This document shows positions 25,044 through 33,058 of a stretch of DNA of 64,000 nucleotides, piece after piece. Both the position numbers and the translations under genes were made by a program. Under the pieces are notes generated by a model. The model was not told the origin of the DNA. It saw nothing but the letters and a program-made list of their open reading frames with translations, and ran no database searches. The stretch spans positions 1 to 64,000 of the forward strand of contig NZ_JARUVM010000009.1 of the NCBI RefSeq assembly GCF_029763755.1, given 5' to 3'. How positions within the stretch are numbered: position 1 is the first letter of the stretch; each line of letters starts with the position of its first letter. Source of the DNA: Luteimonas sp. 8-5. Its GTDB lineage: Bacteria > Pseudomonadota > Gammaproteobacteria > Xanthomonadales > Xanthomonadaceae.

Positions 25044-26741
25044 TCATTCGGCGGGTTGCCAGCCCGGCCCGCGCACGAACCGGCCCGGCGTGGCGCCGGT
25101 GTGTTCGCCGTCGCGCAGCACCTGGACGCCGTTGACGAACACGTCGTCGACGCCGGTCGCGTAGCGCTGCGGCGCGTCGTAGGTGGCGTGGTCGGCGATG
25201 GCGACCGGGTCGAACACGACGATGTCGGCAAAGCAGCCGGCCTGCAGGCAGCCGCGATCGCGCAGCTTCCAGTTGGCCGCCGGGAGTCCGGTCAGGCGGT
25301 GGATGCCCTCCTCCAGCGGCATCAGCCCGCGGTCGCGCACGTAGCGGCCGAGGAAGCGCGCGACGTTGCCGTAGGCGCGCGGATGGGTGCTGGCCTTGAG
25401 GAACACGCCTTCGGGCGCCGACGACTCGGCGTCGGAACCCAGGCTGACCCACGGCTGGCGCAGCCCGAGCTCCACGTTCTCCTCGCTCATCAGGAAATAC
25501 GCCGCGCCCACCCGCGAGTCGTCCTCGACGATCAGGTCGATCAGGGTTTCGGCGCCTGACTTGCCGCGCTCGGCGGCCACGCTCTGCAAGGTGCGGCCGG
25601 TCAGCGGCTTGAGCGCCGGATTCCTGAAGTCGAGCAGCAGCAGGCGCTCGTCGGAGCCTGCGAGCAGGCGCAGGTTCTCCCACTCGACGTCGGGGTCGGC
25701 CATCTCGGCGAGCACGCGCTCGCGGATCGCGGGGTCGCGCAGGCGCTCCACCATCGCGGCATGGCCGTCGGCCTGCACCCACGGCGGCAGCGCCGCGGTC
25801 AGTCCGGTCGCGCCGGCGGTATAGGCGTACATGTTGGCGCTGACCTTCAGGCCTTCGCCGCGCGCTGCTTCGACCCGTTCGATGGCCTGCGCCATCTTCG
25901 GCCAGTTCTTCTCGCCGGCCGCCTTGAAATGGTAGACCTCGGCGCGCTCTCCGGTGGCGCGGGCGATGGCGATGGTTTCGTCAAGCGCATCCAGGAAACG
26001 GTCGGCCTCGCTGCGCATGTGGCTGATGTAGCCGCCACCGGATTCGGCCGCGGCCTGCGCCAGCGCCACGATTTCCCCAGGCTCGGCGAAGGCCGCCGGC
26101 GGATAGATCAGCGAGGTGCCGACGCCCAGCGCGCCCTCGGCCATGGCCGCGCGCACCAGGTCCTGCATTTGCGCCAGCTGTGCGGCATCGGGGTCGACAT
26201 CGGCTTCGCCGAGCACGTTCATGCGCACCGTGGTCGCGCCGACGAAGGAAGCGACGTTCGGGGTGATGCCGCGGGTCTCGAGGAATTCGAGGTACTCGCC
26301 CAGCGTGGTCCACTGGATGGGATAGCGGATGTCGCCCTGCTGGGCCACGGCGTCGGCCTTCATGCGCTCGTCCAGCGGCCCCATCGACCAGCCCTCGCCG
26401 AAGATCTCCAGGGTGACGCCTTGCTTGGTGTCGCTCATGCCACGCCCGTCGACGATGAGCGAATCGACCGCCCAGCTCAGGGTGTTGATGAAGCCGGGCG
26501 CGACCGCGCGACCGCTCGCATCCAGTACCTGGCGTGCACTCGCTTTACTGCCCGGCGGCAGCAACGCGGCAATGCGGTCGCCTTCGACCGCCACGTCCAC
26601 GCGCCGCGGCGCGGCACCGCTGCCGTCGTAGACCAGGCCGTTGCGGATCAGCACGTCGTAGGACGCCACTGGCGCATCAGCAGCAGGCGTGGCGGCGCAG
26701 GCAGCCAGTGCGAGTGTGAGCAGGGCAATGGGCATGCGCAT
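25044..26741 (-). CDS. D-aminoacylase-like amidohydrolase lipoprotein lacking the HxH metal motif
   Basis: A 565-residue lipoprotein (lipobox LAAC, Cys15). The amidohydrolase fold is clear: VYDGSGAAPRRVDVAVEGDRIAAL for the beta-sandwich, GYISHMRSEADRFLDALDE and VYHFKAAGEKNWPKMAQAIERV for the barrel, then SLGSDAESSAPEG and THPRAYGNVARFLGRYV as in N-acyl-D-amino-acid deacylases. However, the place where the family has GFIDxHxH reads PGFINTLSW (82-90), so both N-terminal metal histidines are replaced by Leu and Trp. I have a general memory of a subfamily with this pattern, so it may be a stable variant and not a dead gene. It is the last gene of operon 1, anchored in the envelope. An intact paralogue lies at 37252. 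Confidence 0.83.
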   Translation of the reverse strand: MRMPIALLTLALAACAATPAADAPVASYDVLIRNGLVYDGSGAAPRRVDVAVEGDRIAALLPPGSKASARQVLDASGRAVAPGFINTLSWAVDSLIVDGRGMSDTKQGVTLEIFGEGWSMGPLDERMKADAVAQQGDIRYPIQWTTLGEYLEFLETRGITPNVASFVGATTVRMNVLGEADVDPDAAQLAQMQDLVRAAMAEGALGVGTSLIYPPAAFAEPGEIVALAQAAAESGGGYISHMRSEADRFLDALDETIAIARATGERAEVYHFKAAGEKNWPKMAQAIERVEAARGEGLKVSANMYAYTAGATGLTAALPPWVQADGHAAMVERLRDPAIRERVLAEMADPDVEWENLRLLAGSDERLLLLDFRNPALKPLTGRTLQSVAAERGKSGAETLIDLIVEDDSRVGAAYFLMSEENVELGLRQPWVSLGSDAESSAPEGVFLKASTHPRAYGNVARFLGRYVRDRGLMPLEEGIHRLTGLPAANWKLRDRGCLQAGCFADIVVFDPVAIADHATYDAPQRYATGVDDVFVNGVQVLRDGEHTGATPGRFVRGPGWQPAE

Positions 26742-26765
26742 GGCGGTACTCCTTGCGATGGACGG

Positions 26766-28028
26766 TCAGGAAAGCGAACGGATCGGGCGATCGAGCCACC
26801 ACAGCAACGCGGCTGCGGCGACTGCCAGGCCTGCGAGCAGCAGGAAGAAGCCCGAATGGCTGGCACTGGACCACAGCGCGCCGACCAATCCTGCAAGCAG
26901 GCTACCGCTGAAGATGGCCAGGAACCACGAGGCGACCGTGGTCGCGCCGAGCCGCGGCGGCGCCAGTTTCGCGAACAGGCCCAGGCCGGTCGGCAGGATG
27001 TGCAGTTCGCCGAACGTGAGGATGGCGAAGAACGCCACCACCCACAGCCAGCTCGCGCGCGCCTCGCCGGACAGCGCGGTGACCAGCGCCAGCATCAGGT
27101 AGGCCGCGGCCACGATCAGCGCGCCGGCGGCCATGCGCATCGCGGGCGGGGTATCGCCGCGCAGGTCGCTGCGGCGCCGCCAGTACCAGAGCAGGAACGG
27201 CGTCATGGCGATGACCAGCAGCGGGTTGAGCGACTGGAACCAGGTCATGGGTATGACCGAACCGGCCCACGCGCGGTCCACGCCGGTATCGATCCACAGC
27301 GGCAACGTGTTGCCGACCTGTTCGTAAGCGCCGCGGAAGATCGTGGCAGCGATGCCCACGCCCAGCAGCAGGAAGAAGACCTTGCGCCGGTCGCTGCGCT
27401 CGCCGCCCAGGGGCGTGGCGGGCACGGCGCGGCGCTGCAACTCCGGCGGCAGGTAGTTGCGCCCGAGCAGGTAGATCACCAGGCCGGCGAACATGCCGAT
27501 GCCCGCGGCACCGAAGCCGTAGTGCCAACCGTAGAGTTCACCAAGCGTGCCGCACACCAGCGGCGCCATGAACCCGCCGATGTTCAACCCGACGTAGTAG
27601 ACGTTCCAGGCGCGGCCGCGGCGCGGATCGCCCGGTGCATACAGGTCGTTGATCTGGCTGGGCAGGCTCGGCAGGAACAGGCCGTTGCCCAGCGCGATCG
27701 TGCCCAGCGCAAAATAGAACATCGGCTCGAAGGCCATGGCGAAATGCCCGAGCGCCATGATGCCGCCACCGATCACCACCGCGTTGCGCTTGCCCAGCCA
27801 GCGGTCGGAGATCGCGCCGCCCAGGATCGGCGTGAAGTAGGCCATCGCGGTGTAGGCGCCGTAGATGAAGGACGCCTTCTCCTGCGCAAACAGCAGCTCC
27901 TTGGTCATGTAATAGACCAGCAGCGTGCGCATTCCGTAGTAGGAGAACATCTCCCACATCTGGGTCAGGAACAGGATCGTCAGGCCGCGCGGCTGGCCGA
28001 ACCAGGTCCTGTCCGCCACGGCGTTCAC
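26766..28028 (-). CDS. POT/PTR2-family proton-coupled peptide transporter
   Basis: A 420-residue MFS protein with about 12 membrane segments. The POT signature is visible in FLTQMWEMFSYYGMRTLLVYYMTKELLF and in YTAMAYFTPILGGAISDRWLGKRNAVVIGGGIMALGHF. The usual ExxERFxYYG reads WEMFSYYG, so the Arg after the second Glu is replaced by Met, a change near the proton-coupling site. The GTG at 28028 overlaps the epimerase stop as GTGA and is preferred over a second GTG four codons later. The protein should import di- and tripeptides across the inner membrane, feeding the epimerase encoded directly upstream. It lies third in operon 1, 24 bases before the D-aminoacylase homologue. Confidence 0.86.
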   Translation of the reverse strand: MNAVADRTWFGQPRGLTILFLTQMWEMFSYYGMRTLLVYYMTKELLFAQEKASFIYGAYTAMAYFTPILGGAISDRWLGKRNAVVIGGGIMALGHFAMAFEPMFYFALGTIALGNGLFLPSLPSQINDLYAPGDPRRGRAWNVYYVGLNIGGFMAPLVCGTLGELYGWHYGFGAAGIGMFAGLVIYLLGRNYLPPELQRRAVPATPLGGERSDRRKVFFLLLGVGIAATIFRGAYEQVGNTLPLWIDTGVDRAWAGSVIPMTWFQSLNPLLVIAMTPFLLWYWRRRSDLRGDTPPAMRMAAGALIVAAAYLMLALVTALSGEARASWLWVVAFFAILTFGELHILPTGLGLFAKLAPPRLGATTVASWFLAIFSGSLLAGLVGALWSSASHSGFFLLLAGLAVAAAALLWWLDRPIRSLS

Positions 28029-29023
28029 GTACGCGGCCCCCAGACCGCGTCGTTGCAATCGATGCAACCGCCGGCGTAACGCACCGTCGGCTCGCGATCG
28101 TGGGCCAGGAAGATCGGCCCGTCGAGGTCGACGACATCGCAATGCTGTCCGAGCACGAATGCAGGCGCCATCGCCAGGCTGGTGCCGCACATGTTGCCGA
28201 CCATCACCTGCTTGCCCAGTTCACGGGCGCGCGCGGCCATCATCAGCCCCTCGGTCAGGCCGCCGCACTTGTCCAGCTTGATGTTGACCACGTCGAAGTT
28301 GTGGTGCCGCGCCTCGAGTTCGGCCAGGTCGAGGATGCTTTCGTCGGCGGCGAATGGAACGACGCGCTCGATCCCGTCCAGTTCGTGTTCGCGGCCGCGC
28401 GCGCAGGGTTGCTCGAGCAGCGATACCCGCGCCTCGAGCAATGCCGGTAGCAGCGCCGGCAAGCTGCCGGCCGCATACCCCTGGTTCGCGTCCACGCCGA
28501 TCCACGGATCGGGGCAGCGCGCGCGCACGGCGCGCACCCGCGCGATGTCGAGGTCGAGCTCGCCGGTGAGTTTCAGCTTGAGTGCGCGCGCGCCGGTGAA
28601 CGCGGCAGCGCGTTCGGCCATGGTCTCCGGGTCGTCGGCACCGATGGTGAAGGTGGTGACCAGCGGGCGCACTGCGTGCAGCCCCGCCAGCTTCCAGACC
28701 GGCAAGCCGCTTCGTTGCGACTCGAGCTCCCACAGCGCGCAGTCGAGCGCGTTGCGTGCGCCGCCGGCGGGCAGCAGCTCGCGCAGTGCCTGCCGGTCGA
28801 TGCCGGCCTCGATCTCGTCGCGCAAGGCTTCCAGAGTGGCGAGCATGGTGTCGGGGCCGTCGCCGGTGTAGTACACACCGGCTGCCTCGCCGCGCCCGGT
28901 GTACTTGCCTTCGCGCAGCGTCGCGATGGTAGCGGGCATCGCCTCGAAGACGTGCCCGGCGATCCGGAACGGAGCCGCCAGTCGCAGCGGCTCGTTGTGC
29001 AGCTCCAGGACCAGACGCCCCAC
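28025..29023 (-). CDS. Enolase-superfamily dipeptide epimerase (L-Ala-D/L-Glu epimerase/DgcA-like)
   Basis: A 332-residue member of the muconate-lactonizing subgroup. The active-site lysines are KLK (Lys149, Lys151) and Lys249/Lys252 in VNIKLDKCGG; metal ligands are Asp178 (VDAN), Glu204 (LEQP) and Asp227 (ADES). A C-terminal D-L-D (Asp299, Asp301) corresponds to the DxD that binds the dipeptide ammonium group in L-Ala-D/L-Glu epimerases such as YcjG. That favours a dipeptide epimerase; the DUF1611 gene in operon 2 raises the alternative of an N-acetyl-D-Glu racemase (DgcA). The GTG at 29023 has a GAGG site; a GTG at 29047 overlapping the upstream gene is possible. It overlaps the transporter gene by four bases. 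Confidence 0.85.
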   Translation of the reverse strand: MGRLVLELHNEPLRLAAPFRIAGHVFEAMPATIATLREGKYTGRGEAAGVYYTGDGPDTMLATLEALRDEIEAGIDRQALRELLPAGGARNALDCALWELESQRSGLPVWKLAGLHAVRPLVTTFTIGADDPETMAERAAAFTGARALKLKLTGELDLDIARVRAVRARCPDPWIGVDANQGYAAGSLPALLPALLEARVSLLEQPCARGREHELDGIERVVPFAADESILDLAELEARHHNFDVVNIKLDKCGGLTEGLMMAARARELGKQVMVGNMCGTSLAMAPAFVLGQHCDVVDLDGPIFLAHDREPTVRYAGGCIDCNDAVWGPRT

Positions 29024-29033
29024 GGCGCCGCCC

Positions 29034-31058
29034 TCAGTAGTTCGCACCGAAGCCCATCAGGTGGTTGGCGAAACCAATCCACAGCGTGAACAGGCAAGCC
29101 AGGGCCAGCAACACCGCCCACAGCTTCGCCAGCCAGCGGCGGCGACCGCGCAGCACGACCCATGCATTCCAGACACCGATGGCGGCGGCCACCGGCAAGG
29201 CCACCAGCGCGAACAGGCGCAGTGCCACGATCAGGCCGTCGCTGTCGGGACTGGTGAGCGCCAGGTCGTTGAACATCGACAGCACCAGGGCGAGCACGCC
29301 ACCGACCGCCAGCAGCGCCAGCAGCGCCGCGATGCGCACCAGCCGGTGCGCGCGCGCATCGATGCCCGACAGCCGGTACGGCACGCCGTAGTAGCGGCGC
29401 ACCAGCGCGGAGACCGGCCAGGCCAGCAGCGTCAGCAACAGGATTGCCAAGCTCGCGACCAGCAGCGGCATGGCCAGCGCGTCCCACGCCGACAGGCGCT
29501 GGAACACCATGATCGGCGCGAACGGCTCCAGGGTGAAACGCGTGACCTGGCCGTCGACGACGTCGGCCGCAAGGCGGTCGGCACCAGCCACGTCCTGCCA
29601 CACATACGGCGACACTTCGCGCCACTTGCGCGGCACGCCGTTGGCGCCCAGTGCCAGCGACACGCTGATCGTGCCGTCCTCGTTGGCCAGTACCTTGATC
29701 GGCCCGAGCAGGTTGGCCAGCGACATGAACGTGGTTTCGGGGCGGCGGCTGCTGGTGTAGGTGCCGGCGATCTGCGCGGCATGCTCCCTGGCGACTTCCT
29801 CGGACACGCCCTGCGCCGTCTCGGCCGTGCCCGGCAGGTAGCGGTCGGCGAAGTTGCGGACCAGCGCATTGCGCACATGCCCGGTCGCGCCCTCGCGGCC
29901 GGAACTGTTCATCGACACGAAGATGCCGATGCCGTCGTCGGGGAACAGTTGCAGGTCGCTATGGAACCACTGCGTGTCGCCGCCGTGGGCGATCGCGCGA
30001 TGGCCGTTCACCGAGGTTTCGTAGAAGCCGAGCATCATCCGGTTGAGCGGCCCCACCGACGCCTGGCCGGTGGTGTGCATCATGCGCGCGGTGTCGGCGC
30101 CGAGGATGCGCGCGTCGCCGTAGGCGCCGCCCTGCAGGTGGGCGAGCATGAAGCGGGCCATGTCCGCGCCGGTCGAGGCCAGGCTCCCGGCCGGGGCCAG
30201 GCTGATGTACTCGTACTCCTTCGCTTCGCCCTCGGAGGCGCGCGCGTAGCCCTTCGACATGCCGGCAAGCAATGCAGGCGGCAGCGGCTGCCTGAAACTG
30301 GAATGGGCCATCCCCAACGGCTCGAAGATGTGCCGGTCGATGTAGTCGTCGAAGGATTCGCCGGACACGCGCTCGACGATGTAGCCGGCCAGCGCGGTGG
30401 CGTAGTTGGAATAGGCCGGCGTGGTCCCGGGCTCGTGGATGCGCTCGGGCACCCAGTGCTTCAGCGCCTCGCCCAGCGGGGTGATCTCCGAGTCCTTGGC
30501 CGTGATCAGCGCGCGGATCTGCTCTTCCATGCCCGTGGTGTGGGTCATGATCTGCCGCAGCGTCGCCGGCTTGCCGTCGCGCTCGGGCACGGTGAAGTCG
30601 ATGTACTGGTTGACGTCGGCGTCCAGGTCCAGCTTGCCCTGCTCCACCAGCTGCATCACCGCCGTCCAGGTGAACAGCTTGGAGATCGAACCGGGGCGGA
30701 ACAGCGTGGCTTCCGGATCCACCGGCGACCGCGTGGCCAGGTCCGAGTAGCCGTAGCCCTTCTGCAGCAGCACCTGGCCGTCATCGACGACCACCACGAC
30801 GGCGCCTGCGATGTCGCCGGTGGCCAGCGCATAGGGGACGAATCCGTCGAGCCAGGCTTCGACATCGTCGCGCGTCAGCACGGGCACGCCGTCGGCCGGC
30901 GCCGGCGGCACCAGGTCGCCGGCTGCGGCCGGATCGGCGGGAATCGTCGCCGGCGGCAAGGATGCCGGTGCGCCCGTCGTTTCCTGGGCGGAAACCTGGC
31001 CCAGGCCGGCCACCGCGGCCATCAGCAAACCACACAACATCCCCGGAATCGCGCGCAT
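29034..31058 (-). CDS. Membrane-anchored SxxK serine hydrolase (beta-lactamase fold plus four C-terminal membrane helices)
   Basis: A 674-residue protein, first gene of operon 1. It has a signal peptide (1 to about 24), a Pro/Ala-rich spacer, then the SxxK fold with SISK (124-127), YSN (216-218) and AHGGDTQ as third motif. A beta-rich linker domain (about 430-530) leads to four hydrophobic helices (about 540-665: LAMPLLVASLAILLLTLL, IAALLALLAVGGVLALVL, ALRLFALVALPVAAAIGVW, LWAVLLALACLFTLWIGF). The catalytic domain faces the periplasm. It could be a DD- or D-amino-peptidase that trims D-residue peptides before uptake by the POT carrier. The promoter P1 and operator B lie 30-60 bases upstream of the ATG. 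Confidence 0.87.
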   Translation of the reverse strand: MRAIPGMLCGLLMAAVAGLGQVSAQETTGAPASLPPATIPADPAAAGDLVPPAPADGVPVLTRDDVEAWLDGFVPYALATGDIAGAVVVVVDDGQVLLQKGYGYSDLATRSPVDPEATLFRPGSISKLFTWTAVMQLVEQGKLDLDADVNQYIDFTVPERDGKPATLRQIMTHTTGMEEQIRALITAKDSEITPLGEALKHWVPERIHEPGTTPAYSNYATALAGYIVERVSGESFDDYIDRHIFEPLGMAHSSFRQPLPPALLAGMSKGYARASEGEAKEYEYISLAPAGSLASTGADMARFMLAHLQGGAYGDARILGADTARMMHTTGQASVGPLNRMMLGFYETSVNGHRAIAHGGDTQWFHSDLQLFPDDGIGIFVSMNSSGREGATGHVRNALVRNFADRYLPGTAETAQGVSEEVAREHAAQIAGTYTSSRRPETTFMSLANLLGPIKVLANEDGTISVSLALGANGVPRKWREVSPYVWQDVAGADRLAADVVDGQVTRFTLEPFAPIMVFQRLSAWDALAMPLLVASLAILLLTLLAWPVSALVRRYYGVPYRLSGIDARAHRLVRIAALLALLAVGGVLALVLSMFNDLALTSPDSDGLIVALRLFALVALPVAAAIGVWNAWVVLRGRRRWLAKLWAVLLALACLFTLWIGFANHLMGFGANY

Positions 31059-31088
31059 CGGATGACCCCCAGCGTTTATCCTGATTTG

Positions 31089-31102
31089 GCGATAATGATC
31101 CC
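31089..31102. promoter_or_regulatory. Operator site B (GCGATAATGATCCC)
   Basis: A 14-base near-palindrome (one mismatch from GGGATAATGATCCC) that overlaps the -10 box of promoter P1. It shares AATGATCC with site A and ATGATCCC with site C, and lies about 100 bases from the start codon of the divergent XRE-cupin regulator. Confidence 0.7.
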
Positions 31103-31119
31103 AATTGGAGAATTGTCAA
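31092..31119 (-). promoter_or_regulatory. Promoter P1 of the epimerase-transporter operon
   Basis: On the minus strand -35 TTGACA (31119-31114), a 16-base spacer and -10 CATTAT (31097-31092), identical in geometry to P2 at 24988-25015. Transcription would begin about 25-30 bases before the ATG at 31058. Confidence 0.8.
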
Positions 31120-31150
31120 CCCGCCACCCTTCCCTCCCCGCCCTCCGGAA

Positions 31151-31164
31151 GGGATGATGATCCC
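31151..31164. promoter_or_regulatory. Operator site C (GGGATGATGATCCC) before the regulator gene
   Basis: Perfect GGGAT/ATCCC half-sites around GATG, 29 bases before the ATG of the XRE-cupin regulator. Its position suits autoregulation, or looping with site B 49 bases away. No good -35 box for the regulator was found beside it. Confidence 0.7.
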
Positions 31165-31193
31165 GGACAGGACAGAACAAAGGTTCCCCACGG

Positions 31194-31880
31194 ATGACTG
31201 CGCAACACCCCACGATCGGAGCGCTCCTGCGTTCGCTGCGTTCGCGCCGGGGCTGGACGCTCAAGCAGATGAGCGAACACTCCGGCATCCCCCTCTCGAC
31301 CCTGTCCAAGGTCGAACACGACCGCCTCACCCTGACCTACGACAAGCTGCTGCAGCTCAGCCAGCGCCTGCAGCTGCGCATGTCCGAGCTGTTCGCCGAG
31401 CAGGACGACACGCCCGAGCCACCGGTCACCGCGCGCCGCAGCATCGGCCGCGTCGACGACTCCATTCGCGTCACCACCGCCAACTACGACTATTACTACC
31501 TGTGCCCGGAACTGCGCCACAAGCGCATGATCCCGGTGCTCACCCGCGTGCGGGCCAGGAGCATCGAACAGTTCGGCGAACTGGTGCGCCACTCGGGCGA
31601 GGAATACATCCACGTCCTCGAAGGGCGCATGGAAGTGCACACCGAGTTCTACGACCCCATCGTGCTGGAGGCCGGTGAAGGGGTGTACATCGACTCGAAC
31701 ATGGGACACGCCTACATCGTGGCCGAGGGCTGCAAGGAGGCGCTGCTGTTGGGCGTGTGTTCGAGCGCCGACGAACAACTGATGGAGTCGTTGCTGACCC
31801 TGCATGGCGACGGGACCACGGCGCCCCCGGCCCGCAAGCCTGCCAAACGACTGACGAAGAAGAAAACCGCAGCGAGGTAA
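31194..31880 (+). CDS. XRE-family transcriptional regulator with C-terminal cupin domain
   Basis: A 228-residue regulator. Residues about 8-64 form an HTH_3 domain ([48 protein letters not shown]). A linker is followed by a cupin_2 barrel (about 105-190: [54 protein letters not shown]) that probably senses a small-molecule ligand; the tail is Lys-rich. XRE-cupin proteins commonly control amino acid, polyamine or peptide catabolism. It is divergent from operon 1 and three copies of GGGATNATNATCCC lie at the promoters of operon 1, operon 2 and itself, so it is the obvious candidate to bind them. The PQQ-type dehydrogenase gene starts five bases after its stop. Confidence 0.87.
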   Translation: MTAQHPTIGALLRSLRSRRGWTLKQMSEHSGIPLSTLSKVEHDRLTLTYDKLLQLSQRLQLRMSELFAEQDDTPEPPVTARRSIGRVDDSIRVTTANYDYYYLCPELRHKRMIPVLTRVRARSIEQFGELVRHSGEEYIHVLEGRMEVHTEFYDPIVLEAGEGVYIDSNMGHAYIVAEGCKEALLLGVCSSADEQLMESLLTLHGDGTTAPPARKPAKRLTKKKTAAR

Positions 31881-31885
31881 CCCCC

Positions 31886-33052
31886 ATGCCACGCGTTGGA
31901 AACCCGGTGTTGCTGGCCCTGTGCGCAGGCCTGCTCGCGGCCTGTGGCGACATGGGCAACAAGGACGCCACGGCCGCCACGACGACGACACAGGCGGCCG
32001 AGCCGGAAACCGCGACCGGTTTCGCTACCACCGAACTGGCGCGCTTCGATTCGCCCTGGGCGATGACCTTCCTGCCGGACGGCCGGCTGCTGGTGACCGA
32101 GATGGGCGGCACGCTGAAGCTGTTCGACCCCGGAAGCGGGAAGACGGGATCAGTGCCAGGCGTGCCATCGGTCGTCCATCGCGGCCAGGGCGGGTTCGGC
32201 GACGTGGTCCTGCATCCGCGGTTTGCCGACAACCAGCTGCTCTACATCAGCTACGTCGAAGCCGGCGACGGCGGGACCGGCTCGGCGGTCGCCCGCGCAC
32301 GCCTGGCGCTCGACGATGCCGGCGGCGGCGCGCTGGAAAACCTGCAGGTGATCTGGCGCCAGGAGCCGAAGACGGGCGGCAACGGACACTACGGCCAGCG
32401 CATCGCCTTCGGCCCGGATGGCATGCTCTACATCAGTTCCAGCGAGCGCCAGAAGTTCGACCCCGCCCAGGACATGTCGATGAACCTGGGCAAGATCGTC
32501 CGGCTCAACGACGATGGCACTGTTCCGGCCGACAACCCGTTCGTTGCACAGGGTGGCGTGGCCGCGCAGGTGTGGACGCTGGGCCACCGCAACGTGCTGG
32601 GGCTGGCCTTCGACGGCAACGGGCAGCTGTGGGCGCACGAGATGGGTCCGCGCGGCGGCGACGAGCTCAACCGCATCGAGAAGGGCACGAATTACGGCTA
32701 CCCACTGGTCTCCGAAGGCAACCACTACAGCGGCCTGCCGATTCCCGACCACGACACCCGGCCGGAATTCCGCGCCCCCGTGATTGCCTGGACGCCTGTG
32801 ATCTCGCCGGCGGGGCTGGTGTTCTACGACGGCGACCTGTTCCCTGCCTGGAAAGGCGACGCCTTCATCGGCGGCCTGTCGTCGCAGTCGCTGGTGCGCA
32901 TCGAGTTCGACGGCAACGGCGCACGCGAGGCGCAGCGCTTCGATATGGGTCGGCGCGTCCGCGAAGTCGAGCAAGGCCCGGACGGGGCGCTGTGGCTGCT
33001 CGGCGACGGCAGCGACGGCCCGCTGCTGAAGCTGGTGCCGCGCGAGCCCTGA
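31886..33052 (+). CDS. PQQ-dependent sugar dehydrogenase-like lipoprotein (Asd/GSDH beta-propeller)
   Basis: A 388-residue lipoprotein (lipobox LAAC, Cys20) of the soluble-glucose-dehydrogenase beta-propeller family. Landmarks are [50 protein letters not shown], the catalytic-His segment [21 protein letters not shown], and [42 protein letters not shown]. The family oxidises aldose hemiacetals with PQQ and calcium in the periplasm, as in E. coli YliI. Its GCGAGG ribosome-binding site overlaps the regulator stop, so the two are co-transcribed. A link to D-amino-acid peptides is not obvious; oxidation of a muropeptide sugar is one guess. Confidence 0.86.
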   Translation: MPRVGNPVLLALCAGLLAACGDMGNKDATAATTTTQAAEPETATGFATTELARFDSPWAMTFLPDGRLLVTEMGGTLKLFDPGSGKTGSVPGVPSVVHRGQGGFGDVVLHPRFADNQLLYISYVEAGDGGTGSAVARARLALDDAGGGALENLQVIWRQEPKTGGNGHYGQRIAFGPDGMLYISSSERQKFDPAQDMSMNLGKIVRLNDDGTVPADNPFVAQGGVAAQVWTLGHRNVLGLAFDGNGQLWAHEMGPRGGDELNRIEKGTNYGYPLVSEGNHYSGLPIPDHDTRPEFRAPVIAWTPVISPAGLVFYDGDLFPAWKGDAFIGGLSSQSLVRIEFDGNGAREAQRFDMGRRVREVEQGPDGALWLLGDGSDGPLLKLVPREP

Positions 33053-33058
33053 CGGCGA

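Noticed and set aside
25044-26741. Calling the D-aminoacylase homologue a pseudogene
   Set aside because: The frame is intact over 565 codons with a good lipobox and conserved later motifs; only the HxH is changed.
29024-29047. GTG at 29047 as epimerase start
   Set aside because: It overlaps the upstream gene without a ribosome-binding site and adds residues before the family start; GTG 29023 has a GAGG site. Not fully excluded.
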